Position numbers and translations under genes: made by a program
Shown here: positions 25,863 to 35,194 of the stretch, piece after piece
Numbering within the stretch: position 1 is the first letter of the stretch
Layout: every line of letters starts with the position of its first letter
The notes under the pieces: model-generated
Database searches by the model: none
Told to the model about the DNA's origin: nothing
The model's input: the letters and a program-made list of their open reading frames with translations, nothing else
Assembly (NCBI GenBank): GCA_964505065.1
Contig: CAZDGF010000003.1
Coordinates: 1 to 64,000, forward strand
From: JABMMZ01 sp964505065
GTDB taxonomy: Bacteria; Bacteroidota; Bacteroidia; NS11-12g; UBA955
Length of the DNA stretch: 64,000 nucleotides
Reading direction: 5' to 3'

Positions 25863-27887
25863 CTACTCTCCCAACTTCTTTTTCAAACTTGTTATTTGGT
25901 CTCTCAACCTTGCAGCTTCTATAAATTCCATTTCTTTGGCTGCACGTTGCATGGCTTTTTCGGTATCTTTTATAGCTTTTTCTATGTCTTTTTTGCTTAA
26001 ATATTCATAGGCTGGTTCGGCAGCTATATTTATAGTTTCTGGGGCAGAGTAATAGTGAATTTCTTCGCCTTTTTTGGCATCGGCTACACTGGTAAGTTTT
26101 TTTATTTCTTCTATGCTTTTTAAAATGGTTTTTGGAGTAATGCCATTGGCTGTATTGTAAGCTATTTGTTTTTCTCTTCTTCGCTCGGTTTCATCAATGG
26201 TTTTTTGCATGCTATCTGTCATTCTATCTGCATACATTATTACTTTACCATTCACATTTCTAGCTGCTCTGCCTATGGTTTGTACCATACTTGTAACACT
26301 GCGTAAAAAACCTTCTTTATCAGCATCTAATATCGCTACAAGACTTACTTCTGGTAGGTCAAGTCCTTCTCTTAATAAATTTATACCAATCAATACATCA
26401 ATATTGCCCAAGCGTAAGTCTCGTAAAATTTCTACCCTATCTATGGTTTTTACCTCGCTATGAATGTATTGCACTTTAATGCCAAGTTTAGCCATGTATT
26501 TTGCCAATTCCTCGCTCATACGTTTGGTAAGTGTGGTTACCAATATTCTATCGCCCATTTTTACCCTTTCTGCCACTTCATCAAGCAAATCATCTACTTG
26601 ATTGACACAAGGGCGCACCTCTATTACTGGGTCTAATAAGCCTGTAGGGCGAATAAGCTGTTCTACTACTACACCTTCTGATTCACGCAATTCATAATCG
26701 GCAGGTGTGGCACTTACAAAAATAGTTTGAGGTGTTAATTGCTCAAATTCTTCAAACTTAAGCGGGCGATTATCCATTGCTGCAGGCAAGCGAAAACCGT
26801 AATCCACTAAGTTGATTTTTCGGGCTCTATCGCCTCCATACATTGCCCTTATTTGCGGCATACTTACATGGCTTTCGTCCACAATCAATAAAAAATCTTT
26901 TGGAAAATAATCTATCAAACAAAATGGTCTATCGCCAGCATTTCTTCTATCCATATAGCGGCTATAATTTTCTATTCCACTGCAATAGCCAAGCTCTCGC
27001 ATCATTTCTAAATCAAAATTTACACGTTCTTCCAAGCGTTTTGCCTCTAAAGGTTTACCTTGTTCTTTAAAAAAATTAATTTGTGCTACAAGGTCGTCTT
27101 GTATTTCATAAATGGCTTGGTTTAGCTGCTCTCTGGGCGATACATAAATATTGGCAGGATATATGGCTACATCATCAAATTGTTCTAAAATATGCCCTGT
27201 GCTTGGCTCAAAACTTTGTATTTCTTCTATTTCATTTCCAAAAAAAGAAATGCGATAGCCAATATCATTGTAGGCTAAAAATACATCTACAATATCGCCT
27301 TTAACTCTAAAATTTCCCCTTTTAAAATCGGCAGTGGAGCGGCTGTAAAGGCTATTTACCAAATTATGTAAAAACGTATTTCTACCTATTTTTTGCCCTT
27401 TGCTTAAGCGGATTATACTGCCTTCATAATCATTAGGATTTCCAGCACCATATATACAACTAACAGAAGCTACTACAATTAAATCTCGCCTACCGCTCAA
27501 TAAATTGGTAATAGTGCGTAAGCGCATTTTTTCTATGTCTTCGTTAATATTTAGGTCTTTTTCTATATAAGTGCCGCTGCTTGGTATAAAGGCTTCTGGC
27601 TGATAATAATCGTAATAACTTACAAAATAATCTACCGAGTTTTCTGGAAAAAATTGCTGAAACTCGCTATATAATTGGGCTACCAATGTTTTATTATGGC
27701 TCAATACTAAAATAGGGCGTTGTACTTGCTCTATAACATTGGCAATGGTAAATGTTTTTCCACTACCTGTAACACCCAAAAGCGTTTGCGCTCTTTGCCC
27801 TTGCTTTAAGCCATTTACAAGTTTTTCTATGGCTTGCGGCTGGTCGCCCTTGGGTTGAAATGGAGATATGAGTTTAAATTTAGGCAA
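25863..27887 (-). CDS. uvrB: Excinuclease ABC subunit B
   Basis: The 674-residue UvrB has Walker A LLGVTGSGKTFTIANVIEQ and the beta-hairpin YYDYYQPEAFIPSSGTYIEK. The helicase motifs include DESHVSMPQIRAMYGGD, TIGRAARNVNGKVIMYADR and a C-terminal UVR domain (EKAMQRAAKEMEFIEAARLR). It verifies damage in nucleotide excision repair. The start is TTG at 27887: an in-frame stop lies 18 bp upstream, and the first codons already encode the conserved PKFKLISPFQPKGDQP. No uvrA or uvrC is adjacent. Confidence 0.95.
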   Translation of the reverse strand: MPKFKLISPFQPKGDQPQAIEKLVNGLKQGQRAQTLLGVTGSGKTFTIANVIEQVQRPILVLSHNKTLVAQLYSEFQQFFPENSVDYFVSYYDYYQPEAFIPSSGTYIEKDLNINEDIEKMRLRTITNLLSGRRDLIVVASVSCIYGAGNPNDYEGSIIRLSKGQKIGRNTFLHNLVNSLYSRSTADFKRGNFRVKGDIVDVFLAYNDIGYRISFFGNEIEEIQSFEPSTGHILEQFDDVAIYPANIYVSPREQLNQAIYEIQDDLVAQINFFKEQGKPLEAKRLEERVNFDLEMMRELGYCSGIENYSRYMDRRNAGDRPFCLIDYFPKDFLLIVDESHVSMPQIRAMYGGDRARKINLVDYGFRLPAAMDNRPLKFEEFEQLTPQTIFVSATPADYELRESEGVVVEQLIRPTGLLDPVIEVRPCVNQVDDLLDEVAERVKMGDRILVTTLTKRMSEELAKYMAKLGIKVQYIHSEVKTIDRVEILRDLRLGNIDVLIGINLLREGLDLPEVSLVAILDADKEGFLRSVTSMVQTIGRAARNVNGKVIMYADRMTDSMQKTIDETERRREKQIAYNTANGITPKTILKSIEEIKKLTSVADAKKGEEIHYYSAPETINIAAEPAYEYLSKKDIEKAIKDTEKAMQRAAKEMEFIEAARLRDQITSLKKKLGE

Positions 27888-27905
27888 TGGTGTTTTTTGT
27901 TTTTA

Positions 27906-27913
27906 CAAAATTA
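27906..27913 (-). promoter_or_regulatory. -7 box TAATTTTG before uvrB
   Basis: Perfect TAnnTTTG on the minus strand, 18 bp upstream of the TTG start, in the 58-bp gap after the permease gene, so uvrB can be transcribed on its own. Confidence 0.45.
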
Positions 27914-27945
27914 AACTAAAAAAGCAATATTAGAGATTTTAAATG

Positions 27946-29139
27946 TTATCTTTTTGCTGCTTTTAAGGCAGGGTAAATGCCTGTTAAAAAACCAAGGCTA
28001 AAGGCTGTGATTGTTACTAAAATAATATCTTTGAATAATAATTTTACAGGATAGTTTTCTACAATAGCGCCTTCCATTTTTACCCAACCATATTTTTCTT
28101 GGGCTATAACTAAAGCTATACCAAAAGCTATGCCTATAATACTGCCAATACCTGCTATGAGCATACCATTGGTAAAAAATATTCGCCTAATAAATTGTTG
28201 GTTTGCACCCATACTTGTAAGTGTGGTTATATCATTTTTCTTTTCTATAACCAACATTGTAAGGCTGCCTAAAGCATTGAAAGCAGCAATTAGTAAAATA
28301 AAAGTAAGAATAGCATAGCTTGCCCATTTTTCGCTTTTAAACATTTTATAGAGCGATGCTTGCTGCTGCATTCGGTTTTGTATTTTATAGGTTGTGCCTA
28401 ATATTTTTTTTAATTCATTAATTGTTTCTTCAACATCTGTATTGGGTTTAAGCGTAATTTCTATACTTGAGGCAAAGCCTTCTCTTTCAAATAATTTTTG
28501 AGCAAAAGCCATAGGAACAAATATAAAACGGTTGTTTATTGCATCATCTAAAGTAATAACCCCGCCTGGTTGAATTTCCAATTGGGTAATGGCTGTTGGG
28601 TCGCTTACGCTAAAATCTGCACGCTTGGGCGTTATAAGCGATACCATATTGTAAATACCATCAATATTGGTGTTTATTTTTTGGTCTATTCCTGCACCAA
28701 GTACGGCATAGTTTATGCCATTTTCGTTTAAAGTAGGCAAGCCAGTGGTAATTCTCCCACTTAGCCCTATGGTATTAAAATAGTTAGAATCTAAACCTTT
28801 TACGGTACATACCGTTTGGTAATCGCCATTGCGTATTACAGCATTGTCTTCTAAAACAGCAAAAGCATATTGTATGGTGTTAATTTTTTTAAGTTTGTTA
28901 TTTAGTTCTTTTATTTCAAATACTTTTCCTTCATTCAATGTAATTTTTATTTCAGGGTTAAACTTATTGTACATAGAAAAAATAAGGTCTTCAAAACCAT
29001 TCATTGTACTTAAAATAACAATTAAAGCAGCTGTACAAACAGCAAAAGCCATCATTGCTATACTCGAAATAATATTGATAGCATTTCGCTTTTTTTTAGC
29101 AAATAGGTAGCGAAGTGATATTTTAAAAGAAGCGTTCAA
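27946..29139 (-). CDS. ABC transporter permease of the LolC/LolE (FtsX-like) type
   Basis: The 397-residue protein begins SLRYLFAKKKRNAINIISSI with a first membrane helix, followed by a ~220-residue periplasmic MacB-PCD-like domain. Three C-terminal helices include AILTFILLIAAFNALGSLTM, MLVIEKKNDITTLTSMGANQ and FLTGIYPALKAAKR at the end. This is the lipoprotein-releasing permease architecture, and the LolD-like ATPase at 12.5 kb is a candidate partner. It lies 62 bp after nth in the leftward block. Confidence 0.85.
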   Translation of the reverse strand: MNASFKISLRYLFAKKKRNAINIISSIAMMAFAVCTAALIVILSTMNGFEDLIFSMYNKFNPEIKITLNEGKVFEIKELNNKLKKINTIQYAFAVLEDNAVIRNGDYQTVCTVKGLDSNYFNTIGLSGRITTGLPTLNENGINYAVLGAGIDQKINTNIDGIYNMVSLITPKRADFSVSDPTAITQLEIQPGGVITLDDAINNRFIFVPMAFAQKLFEREGFASSIEITLKPNTDVEETINELKKILGTTYKIQNRMQQQASLYKMFKSEKWASYAILTFILLIAAFNALGSLTMLVIEKKNDITTLTSMGANQQFIRRIFFTNGMLIAGIGSIIGIAFGIALVIAQEKYGWVKMEGAIVENYPVKLLFKDIILVTITAFSLGFLTGIYPALKAAKR

Positions 29140-29201
29140 AAGATATTTAGCAAAAGTTTGATTTAGAGCTATGCAAAAGTAAGTTTATTTTTTATTTGAA
29201 A

Positions 29202-29834
29202 TTACTTATGTGGTTTACATCCTACAATGCTGCAAATAGGGCATTCGGCTATAATATGCCCACGAGCAGGGCAATATTGCCTGCCCATAAAAATAATTTG
29301 TAGATGGGCTTTGTTCCATAAGTTTTCAGGAATTAAGCGTTTCAAATCTTTTTCAGTTTGCTCTACATTTTTGCCATTTGTAAGCCCCCAACGTATGGCA
29401 AGCCTATGTATATGCGTATCTACAGGAAATGCAGGAAATCCAAATGCTTGGCTCATAACAACAGAGGCTGTTTTATGCCCCACGCCTGGAAGCCTTTCAA
29501 GGGCTTCAAAAGTATTGGGCACCTGCCCTTTGTGTTCGTTTAAAATAATATAGCTAAGGTTAAATATGGCTTTACTTTTGGCTGGCGAAAGCCCACAAGG
29601 TTTTATTATTTCTCTTATTTGCTCAATACTTAAGGTTATCATTTTTTGCGGTGTATTGGCTTTTTTAAATAATGTAGGCGTAATGGTATTTACACGCTCA
29701 TCTGTACATTGTGCAGAAAGCAATACGGCTATTAGCAAAGTATAAGCATCTGTATGATTAAGTGGAATAGGTGTTTCAGGATACAGTTTTTCTAATGTTT
29801 CCAATATAAAACTTACCTTTTCTTTTTTATTCAT
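29202..29834 (-). CDS. nth: Endonuclease III (DNA glycosylase/AP lyase)
   Basis: The 210-residue protein has the HhH motif LERLPGVGHKTASVVMSQAF with catalytic Lys, and FPVDTHIHRLAIRWGL with catalytic Asp. A C-terminal cysteine cluster in CPARGHIIAECPICSIVGC follows. It removes oxidised pyrimidines in base excision repair. The cysteine spacing is C-x9-C-x2-C-x4-C rather than the E. coli C-x6-C-x2-C-x5-C, so the [4Fe-4S] loop is longer. It starts 13 bp after the MoxR gene and is probably in its operon. Confidence 0.92.
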   Translation of the reverse strand: MNKKEKVSFILETLEKLYPETPIPLNHTDAYTLLIAVLLSAQCTDERVNTITPTLFKKANTPQKMITLSIEQIREIIKPCGLSPAKSKAIFNLSYIILNEHKGQVPNTFEALERLPGVGHKTASVVMSQAFGFPAFPVDTHIHRLAIRWGLTNGKNVEQTEKDLKRLIPENLWNKAHLQIIFMGRQYCPARGHIIAECPICSIVGCKPHK

Positions 29835-29847
29835 TTTATAGAATAAT

Positions 29848-30801
29848 TTACAATAAAGTTTTTACAATATCGTCAATACTCAATCCTTCAGCTTCGGCTT
29901 TGTAATTTTTTACCAACCTATGGCGCAATACATTGTATGCCATTGCTTTTACATCTTCAATATCGGGCGAAAGTTTACCATTTAACAAAGCATTGCATTT
30001 AGCACCTAATACTAAAAACTGTCCTGCTCTTGGACCAGCACCATAGCTAATGTATTCATTTACTTTGGCTGTGGCTTGCTCTGTTTTTGGTCGGGTTTTG
30101 CTTACCAATCCTACAGCATATTCTACAACATTATCTGCAATAGGCACTTGGCGCACAAGGTTTTGATAAGCTAAAATATCTTGGGCTGTCATTACTTTAT
30201 TTACAGTTTGGGCGGTATTGCTTGTTGTATTCTTTACAATATTTATCTCTTCTTGAAACGAAGGATATGTAAGCGTTAAATTCAACATAAATCTATCTAA
30301 TTGCGCCTCTGGCAAAGGGTAAGTTCCCTCTTGCTCAATAGGATTTTGGGTAGCCAAAACAAAAAAAGGATGCTCTAATGAATAGGCTTTTCCACCTACC
30401 GTTACATTCCGCTCCTGCATGGCTTCAAGCAATGCCGATTGGGTTTTGGGCGGTGTTCTATTTATTTCATCTGCTAAAACAATATTGGCAAATAAAGGTC
30501 CTTTTATAAACTTAAAACTGCGGTTTTCGTCTAATATTTCGTTGCCTGTAATATCGCCTGGCATTAAATCGGGCGTAAACTGAATGCGGTTGAATTTTAA
30601 ATCTAAAACCTCTGATATGGTTTTTATCAATAAAGTTTTAGCCAAACCTGGCACACCCACAAGCAAGGCATGGCTATTGCAAAATAATGCCATTAATACG
30701 CCATCTACGGCTTCTTTTTGCCCTACTATTACTTTGCCTATTTCTTGCTGTATTTGTTTGTATTGTGCCGAAAATTTTTCTACTGTTGCTAATTCACTCA
30801 T
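29848..30801 (-). CDS. MoxR family AAA+ ATPase
   Basis: The 317-residue ATPase shows IGKVIVGQKEAVDGVLMALF, Walker A VGVPGLAKTLL, Walker B NIVLADEINRTPPKTQSALL, sensor ATQNPIEQEGTYPLPEAQLD and a C-terminal lid domain. MoxR proteins act as chaperones for metalloprotein or complex assembly, often with VWA-domain proteins, but none is encoded next to it. It follows the SurA-like gene by 12 bp. The parvulin-parvulin-MoxR order suggests a link to envelope protein maturation (inference). Confidence 0.88.
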   Translation of the reverse strand: MSELATVEKFSAQYKQIQQEIGKVIVGQKEAVDGVLMALFCNSHALLVGVPGLAKTLLIKTISEVLDLKFNRIQFTPDLMPGDITGNEILDENRSFKFIKGPLFANIVLADEINRTPPKTQSALLEAMQERNVTVGGKAYSLEHPFFVLATQNPIEQEGTYPLPEAQLDRFMLNLTLTYPSFQEEINIVKNTTSNTAQTVNKVMTAQDILAYQNLVRQVPIADNVVEYAVGLVSKTRPKTEQATAKVNEYISYGAGPRAGQFLVLGAKCNALLNGKLSPDIEDVKAMAYNVLRHRLVKNYKAEAEGLSIDDIVKTLL

Positions 30802-30813
30802 AGGGATATTGGT

Positions 30814-32169
30814 TTATTTTTTAGTTGTAAGCCATTCATCAAAAAAACCGCATTTTATATAATGATTGCTAATATAAAAATACACGTCTTTTCTTTTTTG
30901 TTCAGCCCAAATATCAAGCGAAGATTTCTTTTTTACTTCCAATGCTTGAGCTTGTATGCGTTGCCAATCGTTTTCTAAATTGGCACTGTGTGGTTTGCTT
31001 TCCGATTTTAAAAAAAACATGCGATAGTATTCACTACCGTCTTGCAAATAGGCTAATGTAGGTTCGCTGTATTCTCCTGCTTTTAATTTGCCTATTTCAT
31101 TTGCCATTTCTTTATCTAAATAATCGTAAGGTATTTTTTGAGTGCCTAAACTTGGCTCAGTAAAAAAACCGCAATTGGGCTTTGTTTCTTCGTCTTCGCT
31201 ATAATATTTTACAGCATCGCAAAAGCTTATTTTCTTTTCTTTTAAAATAGTGGCAATAGAATCTAATTTGTATTTAGCCAATTCCATATCGGTATCTATA
31301 ATTTTGGGGCGAACCAAAATATGCCTTACATTTACCCTTTCTCCTCTTTTATCTATTAATTTTAAAATATGAAAACCATATTTTGTTTCTATAATTTCCG
31401 AAATACTGTCTTTTTTCATTGTAAAAGCTGTGCGTTCAAACTCTGGCACCATTTCGTTTCTACCAAATTCAGGTAGAAGTCCGCTTGTTTTTTTACTCCC
31501 TGGGTCTTCGCTATATAAACTTGCCAAACGGTTAAAACTTTCGCCATTCATAATTCTTTCTCTTAAACTTGCCAATTGCTCCTTGGCAAACTCTTTAGCC
31601 TCGGCACTGAAAGTAGGTTTTACAACTATTTGAGCCACTTCTACCTCGGCAGAAATAAATGGCAAGCTATCTGTAGGTATTTTTTGAAAATAAGCTCTTA
31701 CTTCTTTAGGGGTAATTTTAACATTGCCTTGTATGCTTTGTTCCATGCGTTCTATCAACATTTGGTTGCGCACTTTGCTTCGCAATTGCATTTTGTATTC
31801 GGCTACACTCATACCCAAGTATTTTTCTAAAGCTGCACGGCTATTCATTTGGCGTTCAAAAAAACGTAAATTGTTATCCATCTTATCGTTTATCTCTTCC
31901 TCCGTAAGCGGAATACTATCCAACTCCGCTTGATGAAGCAACATTTTATCTGTAAGCAAGCGTTTAAAAATAGCGCAACGCATATCTTGGGTTATTTCTA
32001 TATCGGGGTCGGTTTGCGAAATAATAATATCCAACTCCGAACGTAGAACAGGCGTATTGCCTACTACGGCTATTACCTCATCTATTACTTGTTTTGGCTG
32101 CCCTTTTACAATGCTTATATGTGCTATAAAAAGCAATGTAAATACGAACCAATTTTTTATACACTTCAT
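30814..32169 (-). CDS. SurA-like periplasmic peptidyl-prolyl isomerase
   Basis: The 451-residue protein has a signal peptide (cleaved after IVKG, about residue 23) and a SurA N-terminal chaperone domain (VIDEVIAVVGNTPVLRSELD). Two parvulin domains follow. The first is about residues 175-275 (EVAQIVVKPTFSAEAKEFAK and KYGFHILKLIDKRGERVNVR), the second about 278-385 (VRHILVRPKIIDTDMELAKY). It would assist folding of outer-membrane proteins. It is the third of three consecutive SurA/parvulin-type genes, 21 bp after the lipoprotein version. Confidence 0.88.
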   Translation of the reverse strand: MKCIKNWFVFTLLFIAHISIVKGQPKQVIDEVIAVVGNTPVLRSELDIIISQTDPDIEITQDMRCAIFKRLLTDKMLLHQAELDSIPLTEEEINDKMDNNLRFFERQMNSRAALEKYLGMSVAEYKMQLRSKVRNQMLIERMEQSIQGNVKITPKEVRAYFQKIPTDSLPFISAEVEVAQIVVKPTFSAEAKEFAKEQLASLRERIMNGESFNRLASLYSEDPGSKKTSGLLPEFGRNEMVPEFERTAFTMKKDSISEIIETKYGFHILKLIDKRGERVNVRHILVRPKIIDTDMELAKYKLDSIATILKEKKISFCDAVKYYSEDEETKPNCGFFTEPSLGTQKIPYDYLDKEMANEIGKLKAGEYSEPTLAYLQDGSEYYRMFFLKSESKPHSANLENDWQRIQAQALEVKKKSSLDIWAEQKRKDVYFYISNHYIKCGFFDEWLTTKK

Positions 32170-32190
32170 GCGGTTTTCTCTTTTTTTATT

Positions 32191-33048
32191 TTAATTGTAA
32201 TATACTTTTACCTTGCCATTTTCATAAGCCTTGTTCAGCATATTGGTTTTTGTGGTTTTTAAAAACTCTAATTTACGTTGGTATAGCAATATATCTTTTA
32301 TGTTTTCTTTAGCTAAAGCCAATGGAGAAGGGGTATCTTTTATTCTAAAATCTATAATATTGAGTAAATACAAAGTGCCATTTTCTTCTATTTTTATAAA
32401 CTTATTGTTGCTTAAAAACCGCTCTTGGTCGTAGTTTTCATCAAGGGGAATTTCTTTTGTAATATCATCTAAATACAACCAATTGTTATCAATATAAAAA
32501 TTATCAGCTCCTATTTTTTCTGCCATTAAGCGCAACAATGAATCGTTTATATTACTTGGATTTTGCATCAAATTTTTTATTTTATTAATATCTACTTTGC
32601 TGCTATTTACTTTTATGTAACGTATCTTGGCAATATTTTTTTTCAATTGAAAGGTATTTTGATTGTTGGTGTAAAACGTTTCAATATCCTTTTCGGTTAC
32701 AGCAGTATCCAATTTTTCTTTAATTAATTTTTGCTCGTAAGCATAAAGTAATAGCGAATTTTGATAATCTTCTATCAGTTTACTATGGTCTTTTTCGCTG
32801 CTGCTAAGCTTATCATTGGCTTCATTGAGGCTAAGTTGTGTTAATACCCAATTATCAATGTACGCTTTTAAATAGCCCGAACTATCATTTGCCCCAAATT
32901 TTTTGATTAGCTCTTCGGGCAAATCTTTTTTGGTTAAAACTTTGCCATTTACCTCAGCCAATAGTTCGCTATTTGTGTTTTTATTGCCATTTTTACAAGC
33001 CATAAAAACAATACTCAATAAAAAACTATATGCTAAAGTTTTAAGCAT
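32191..33048 (-). CDS. SurA-like lipoprotein, parvulin domain degenerate or absent
   Basis: The 285-residue protein has a lipoprotein signal (SFLLSIVFMACKNGN, lipobox FMAC) and then a SurA-like N-terminal segment, LLAEVNGKVLTKKDLPEELI. The middle (about residues 115-220) shows helix-rich EKDIETFYTNNQNTFQLKKN, typical of the chaperone core, but the parvulin motifs of its neighbours (HILV, GFHIIK) are missing. It is probably a membrane-anchored chaperone without isomerase activity. It starts 3 bp from the stop of the large upstream isomerase gene, arguing for co-translation. Confidence 0.7.
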   Translation of the reverse strand: MLKTLAYSFLLSIVFMACKNGNKNTNSELLAEVNGKVLTKKDLPEELIKKFGANDSSGYLKAYIDNWVLTQLSLNEANDKLSSSEKDHSKLIEDYQNSLLLYAYEQKLIKEKLDTAVTEKDIETFYTNNQNTFQLKKNIAKIRYIKVNSSKVDINKIKNLMQNPSNINDSLLRLMAEKIGADNFYIDNNWLYLDDITKEIPLDENYDQERFLSNNKFIKIEENGTLYLLNIIDFRIKDTPSPLALAKENIKDILLYQRKLEFLKTTKTNMLNKAYENGKVKVYYN

Positions 33049-33051
33049 ATT

Positions 33052-35073
33052 TTAGCGCACCATTCTATTTTTAAAAATGTTGTAATACGTGCTGTTTACA
33101 TTGATAGGATATTTAAGTATTAAACCATCAAGCCATTGTTTTTCAAGATAATTTTGATAATCGCTTGTAATAGGTCCTCGTGCATCGTTCAATGTTTTGG
33201 GTGCTGCTGGCAAAAATTGGTGTATCTGTATAACTACAAAACCACCTGCGGCTTTTATATCTTCAAAAATAATGTATTTATTATCTGTTTTACCAGTTTC
33301 AAATACCATATCTGCATAGGCATTGTCGCCTTTTTCAAACTTACCTGTGGTAGGTGTAGCAAGGTTTAGCGGGTTTTGTTTGTTGTTTTTCTTAATAATA
33401 GAGTCTATAACTATGCCTGCATCTAAATCTTTTTTTACCCCATCGGCAACAGCCTTATTGGCACAACGGAAGATAGTGGCATCAAATCTATCTTTAAAAT
33501 TGTATTTAGTTTTATTTTGTTCGTAGTAGTTTTTTAAGCCTGTGGTATCTTCTACGCTTTTTGTCCATACTTTTTTATCTGTAAGTGTAAACAATAAAAT
33601 ACCTTCTTTGTATTCTTTAAAAAGAGCAGCAAAGGTATCGTTGTTGTTTTCCAAATCGTTTTCGTAATACTCCATAATGGTATTCATTTTATAGGCATCA
33701 TAATATTTGGTAATTACATTACCCATAGCTTTGCTTTCAGAAGGTTCTTTAATGGTTTCTAAAAATTTTCCAAAATCGGCAACGGTATAATTTTTTGCTT
33801 TAGTTGTTAAAGTAAACAATGGTTTTTTAGCCAATTTATCAAATTCTTTTTGCACCATTTTTGTTGGGCGAAATTGGTATTCTCCTCTTAAAATAGAACT
33901 GTCTACTTGGGTTTTGAATTTAGCAAAATCAACAGCATTTTCTTTTATTTTATAAAATTTTTGCGCTTTTTTATACACTGCCAATGTATTTCTGTATTGG
34001 CGGCTATCTCTGCTTATTTTATTTAAAAGCGTTGGTTTCATTTCTTTAAGCGTGGGCATAGGCTTTAGGCTTATTCTTTTTATGATATGAAAACCCAATG
34101 GTGTTTGAAAAGGCTCTGAAATATCGCCATCTTTAGCTAATGCAAAAGCTATGGCTTTAAAATTTTCTGGCAGGCGCCCGTTGGTAGAAGCAAAAGCTGG
34201 TAATTCGCCATTGTTCATTACCGTTTGTGCATCTTCTGAATATTGGTTTACAAGGGTTTCAAATTTTTCGCCAGCAATTAGTTTTTTATACACTTCATCT
34301 ATTTTGGCTTTTACCTCTGCGCTTTCATCGGCACTAGGGTTAGGATTTGTTTGTATCAATATTTGTTTAACTGTAATATCGCCTTTGCTTTCTCTTTTAT
34401 CGGTAACTTTTATAATATGGTAGCCAAATTCTGTGCGAAAAGCTTTAGATACACTACCCAATGGCGTTGTAAATACTACGTTTTCAAAAGAATAAATCAT
34501 TTGAAAAGCAGTAAAATAGCCTAAATCGCCTCTATTATCTTTAGCAGAAGGGTCTTCGCTAAAGGTTTCGGCAGCATTTTCAAATGTTAGTTTTCCGCTT
34601 GCAATATCGTTGCGTATTTCATTGATACGGGCAAGTGCTTTTAGGGTATCGGCTGGCAAAGCATCAGGATTTACAAAAATTAAAATATGGCTTGCTCTAA
34701 TGTCATATTTCATTCTATCGTAAGCCTCGTTTACCAATTGGTCGTTCACCATTCTATCCGTAAGATATGGCTTGGCTATTTGTTTGCGGTAGGTAGCCAA
34801 TTCGCTTTTAAAACCTTCGGTAGTATCTAAGCCCATATCGTAGGCATCTTGCACTTTTAATTTAAATTTTTTGTACAATTCCAAATACTCATCTACCTCC
34901 GTAGCAGTGTGTTTAGCACCTGCTTTTTCATTTTTGGTAAATCCTCTTTCAAATTCTTTAAGGCTTACTGTTTTAGTGCCATAGGTAAAAAGCGTAGTGT
35001 CTTTTCCTTTTTTTTGGGCTTTAAGTGTTACGGCTATAAGCACCGTAAATGCAACAATTACAAGACGTTTCAT
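33052..35073 (-). CDS. Large periplasmic parvulin-type peptidyl-prolyl isomerase
   Basis: The 673-residue protein has a Sec signal (VAFTVLIAVTLKAQ) and a helical N-terminal part. Two parvulin domains follow: about residues 130-225 (RASHILIFVNPDALPADTLK; GYHIIKVTDKRESKGDITVK) and about 235-345 (KQILIQTNPNPSADESAEVK; GFHIIKRISLKPMPTLKEMK). The ~330-residue C-terminal region is of unknown fold. PpiD/SurA-like folding of exported or outer-membrane proteins is the likely role. It is the first gene of the isomerase operon. Confidence 0.85.
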   Translation of the reverse strand: MKRLVIVAFTVLIAVTLKAQKKGKDTTLFTYGTKTVSLKEFERGFTKNEKAGAKHTATEVDEYLELYKKFKLKVQDAYDMGLDTTEGFKSELATYRKQIAKPYLTDRMVNDQLVNEAYDRMKYDIRASHILIFVNPDALPADTLKALARINEIRNDIASGKLTFENAAETFSEDPSAKDNRGDLGYFTAFQMIYSFENVVFTTPLGSVSKAFRTEFGYHIIKVTDKRESKGDITVKQILIQTNPNPSADESAEVKAKIDEVYKKLIAGEKFETLVNQYSEDAQTVMNNGELPAFASTNGRLPENFKAIAFALAKDGDISEPFQTPLGFHIIKRISLKPMPTLKEMKPTLLNKISRDSRQYRNTLAVYKKAQKFYKIKENAVDFAKFKTQVDSSILRGEYQFRPTKMVQKEFDKLAKKPLFTLTTKAKNYTVADFGKFLETIKEPSESKAMGNVITKYYDAYKMNTIMEYYENDLENNNDTFAALFKEYKEGILLFTLTDKKVWTKSVEDTTGLKNYYEQNKTKYNFKDRFDATIFRCANKAVADGVKKDLDAGIVIDSIIKKNNKQNPLNLATPTTGKFEKGDNAYADMVFETGKTDNKYIIFEDIKAAGGFVVIQIHQFLPAAPKTLNDARGPITSDYQNYLEKQWLDGLILKYPINVNSTYYNIFKNRMVR

Positions 35074-35109
35074 GTTATATTATATATTCTGTTTTTTAAT
35101 AAAAGATTA

Positions 35110-35117
35110 CAAAAATA
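35110..35117 (-). promoter_or_regulatory. -7 box TATTTTTG for the isomerase-MoxR operon
   Basis: Perfect TAnnTTTG on the minus strand, 36 bp upstream of the first isomerase ATG. The divergent gene at 35195 is 121 bp from that ATG, so the region serves both. Confidence 0.5.
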
Positions 35118-35194
35118 CGCTTTTTTTGGTATTTTAAAATTTCTGTTTTTTTTGTCTTATACAATATAATAAACACTTTATCGTTTTGTATTGT

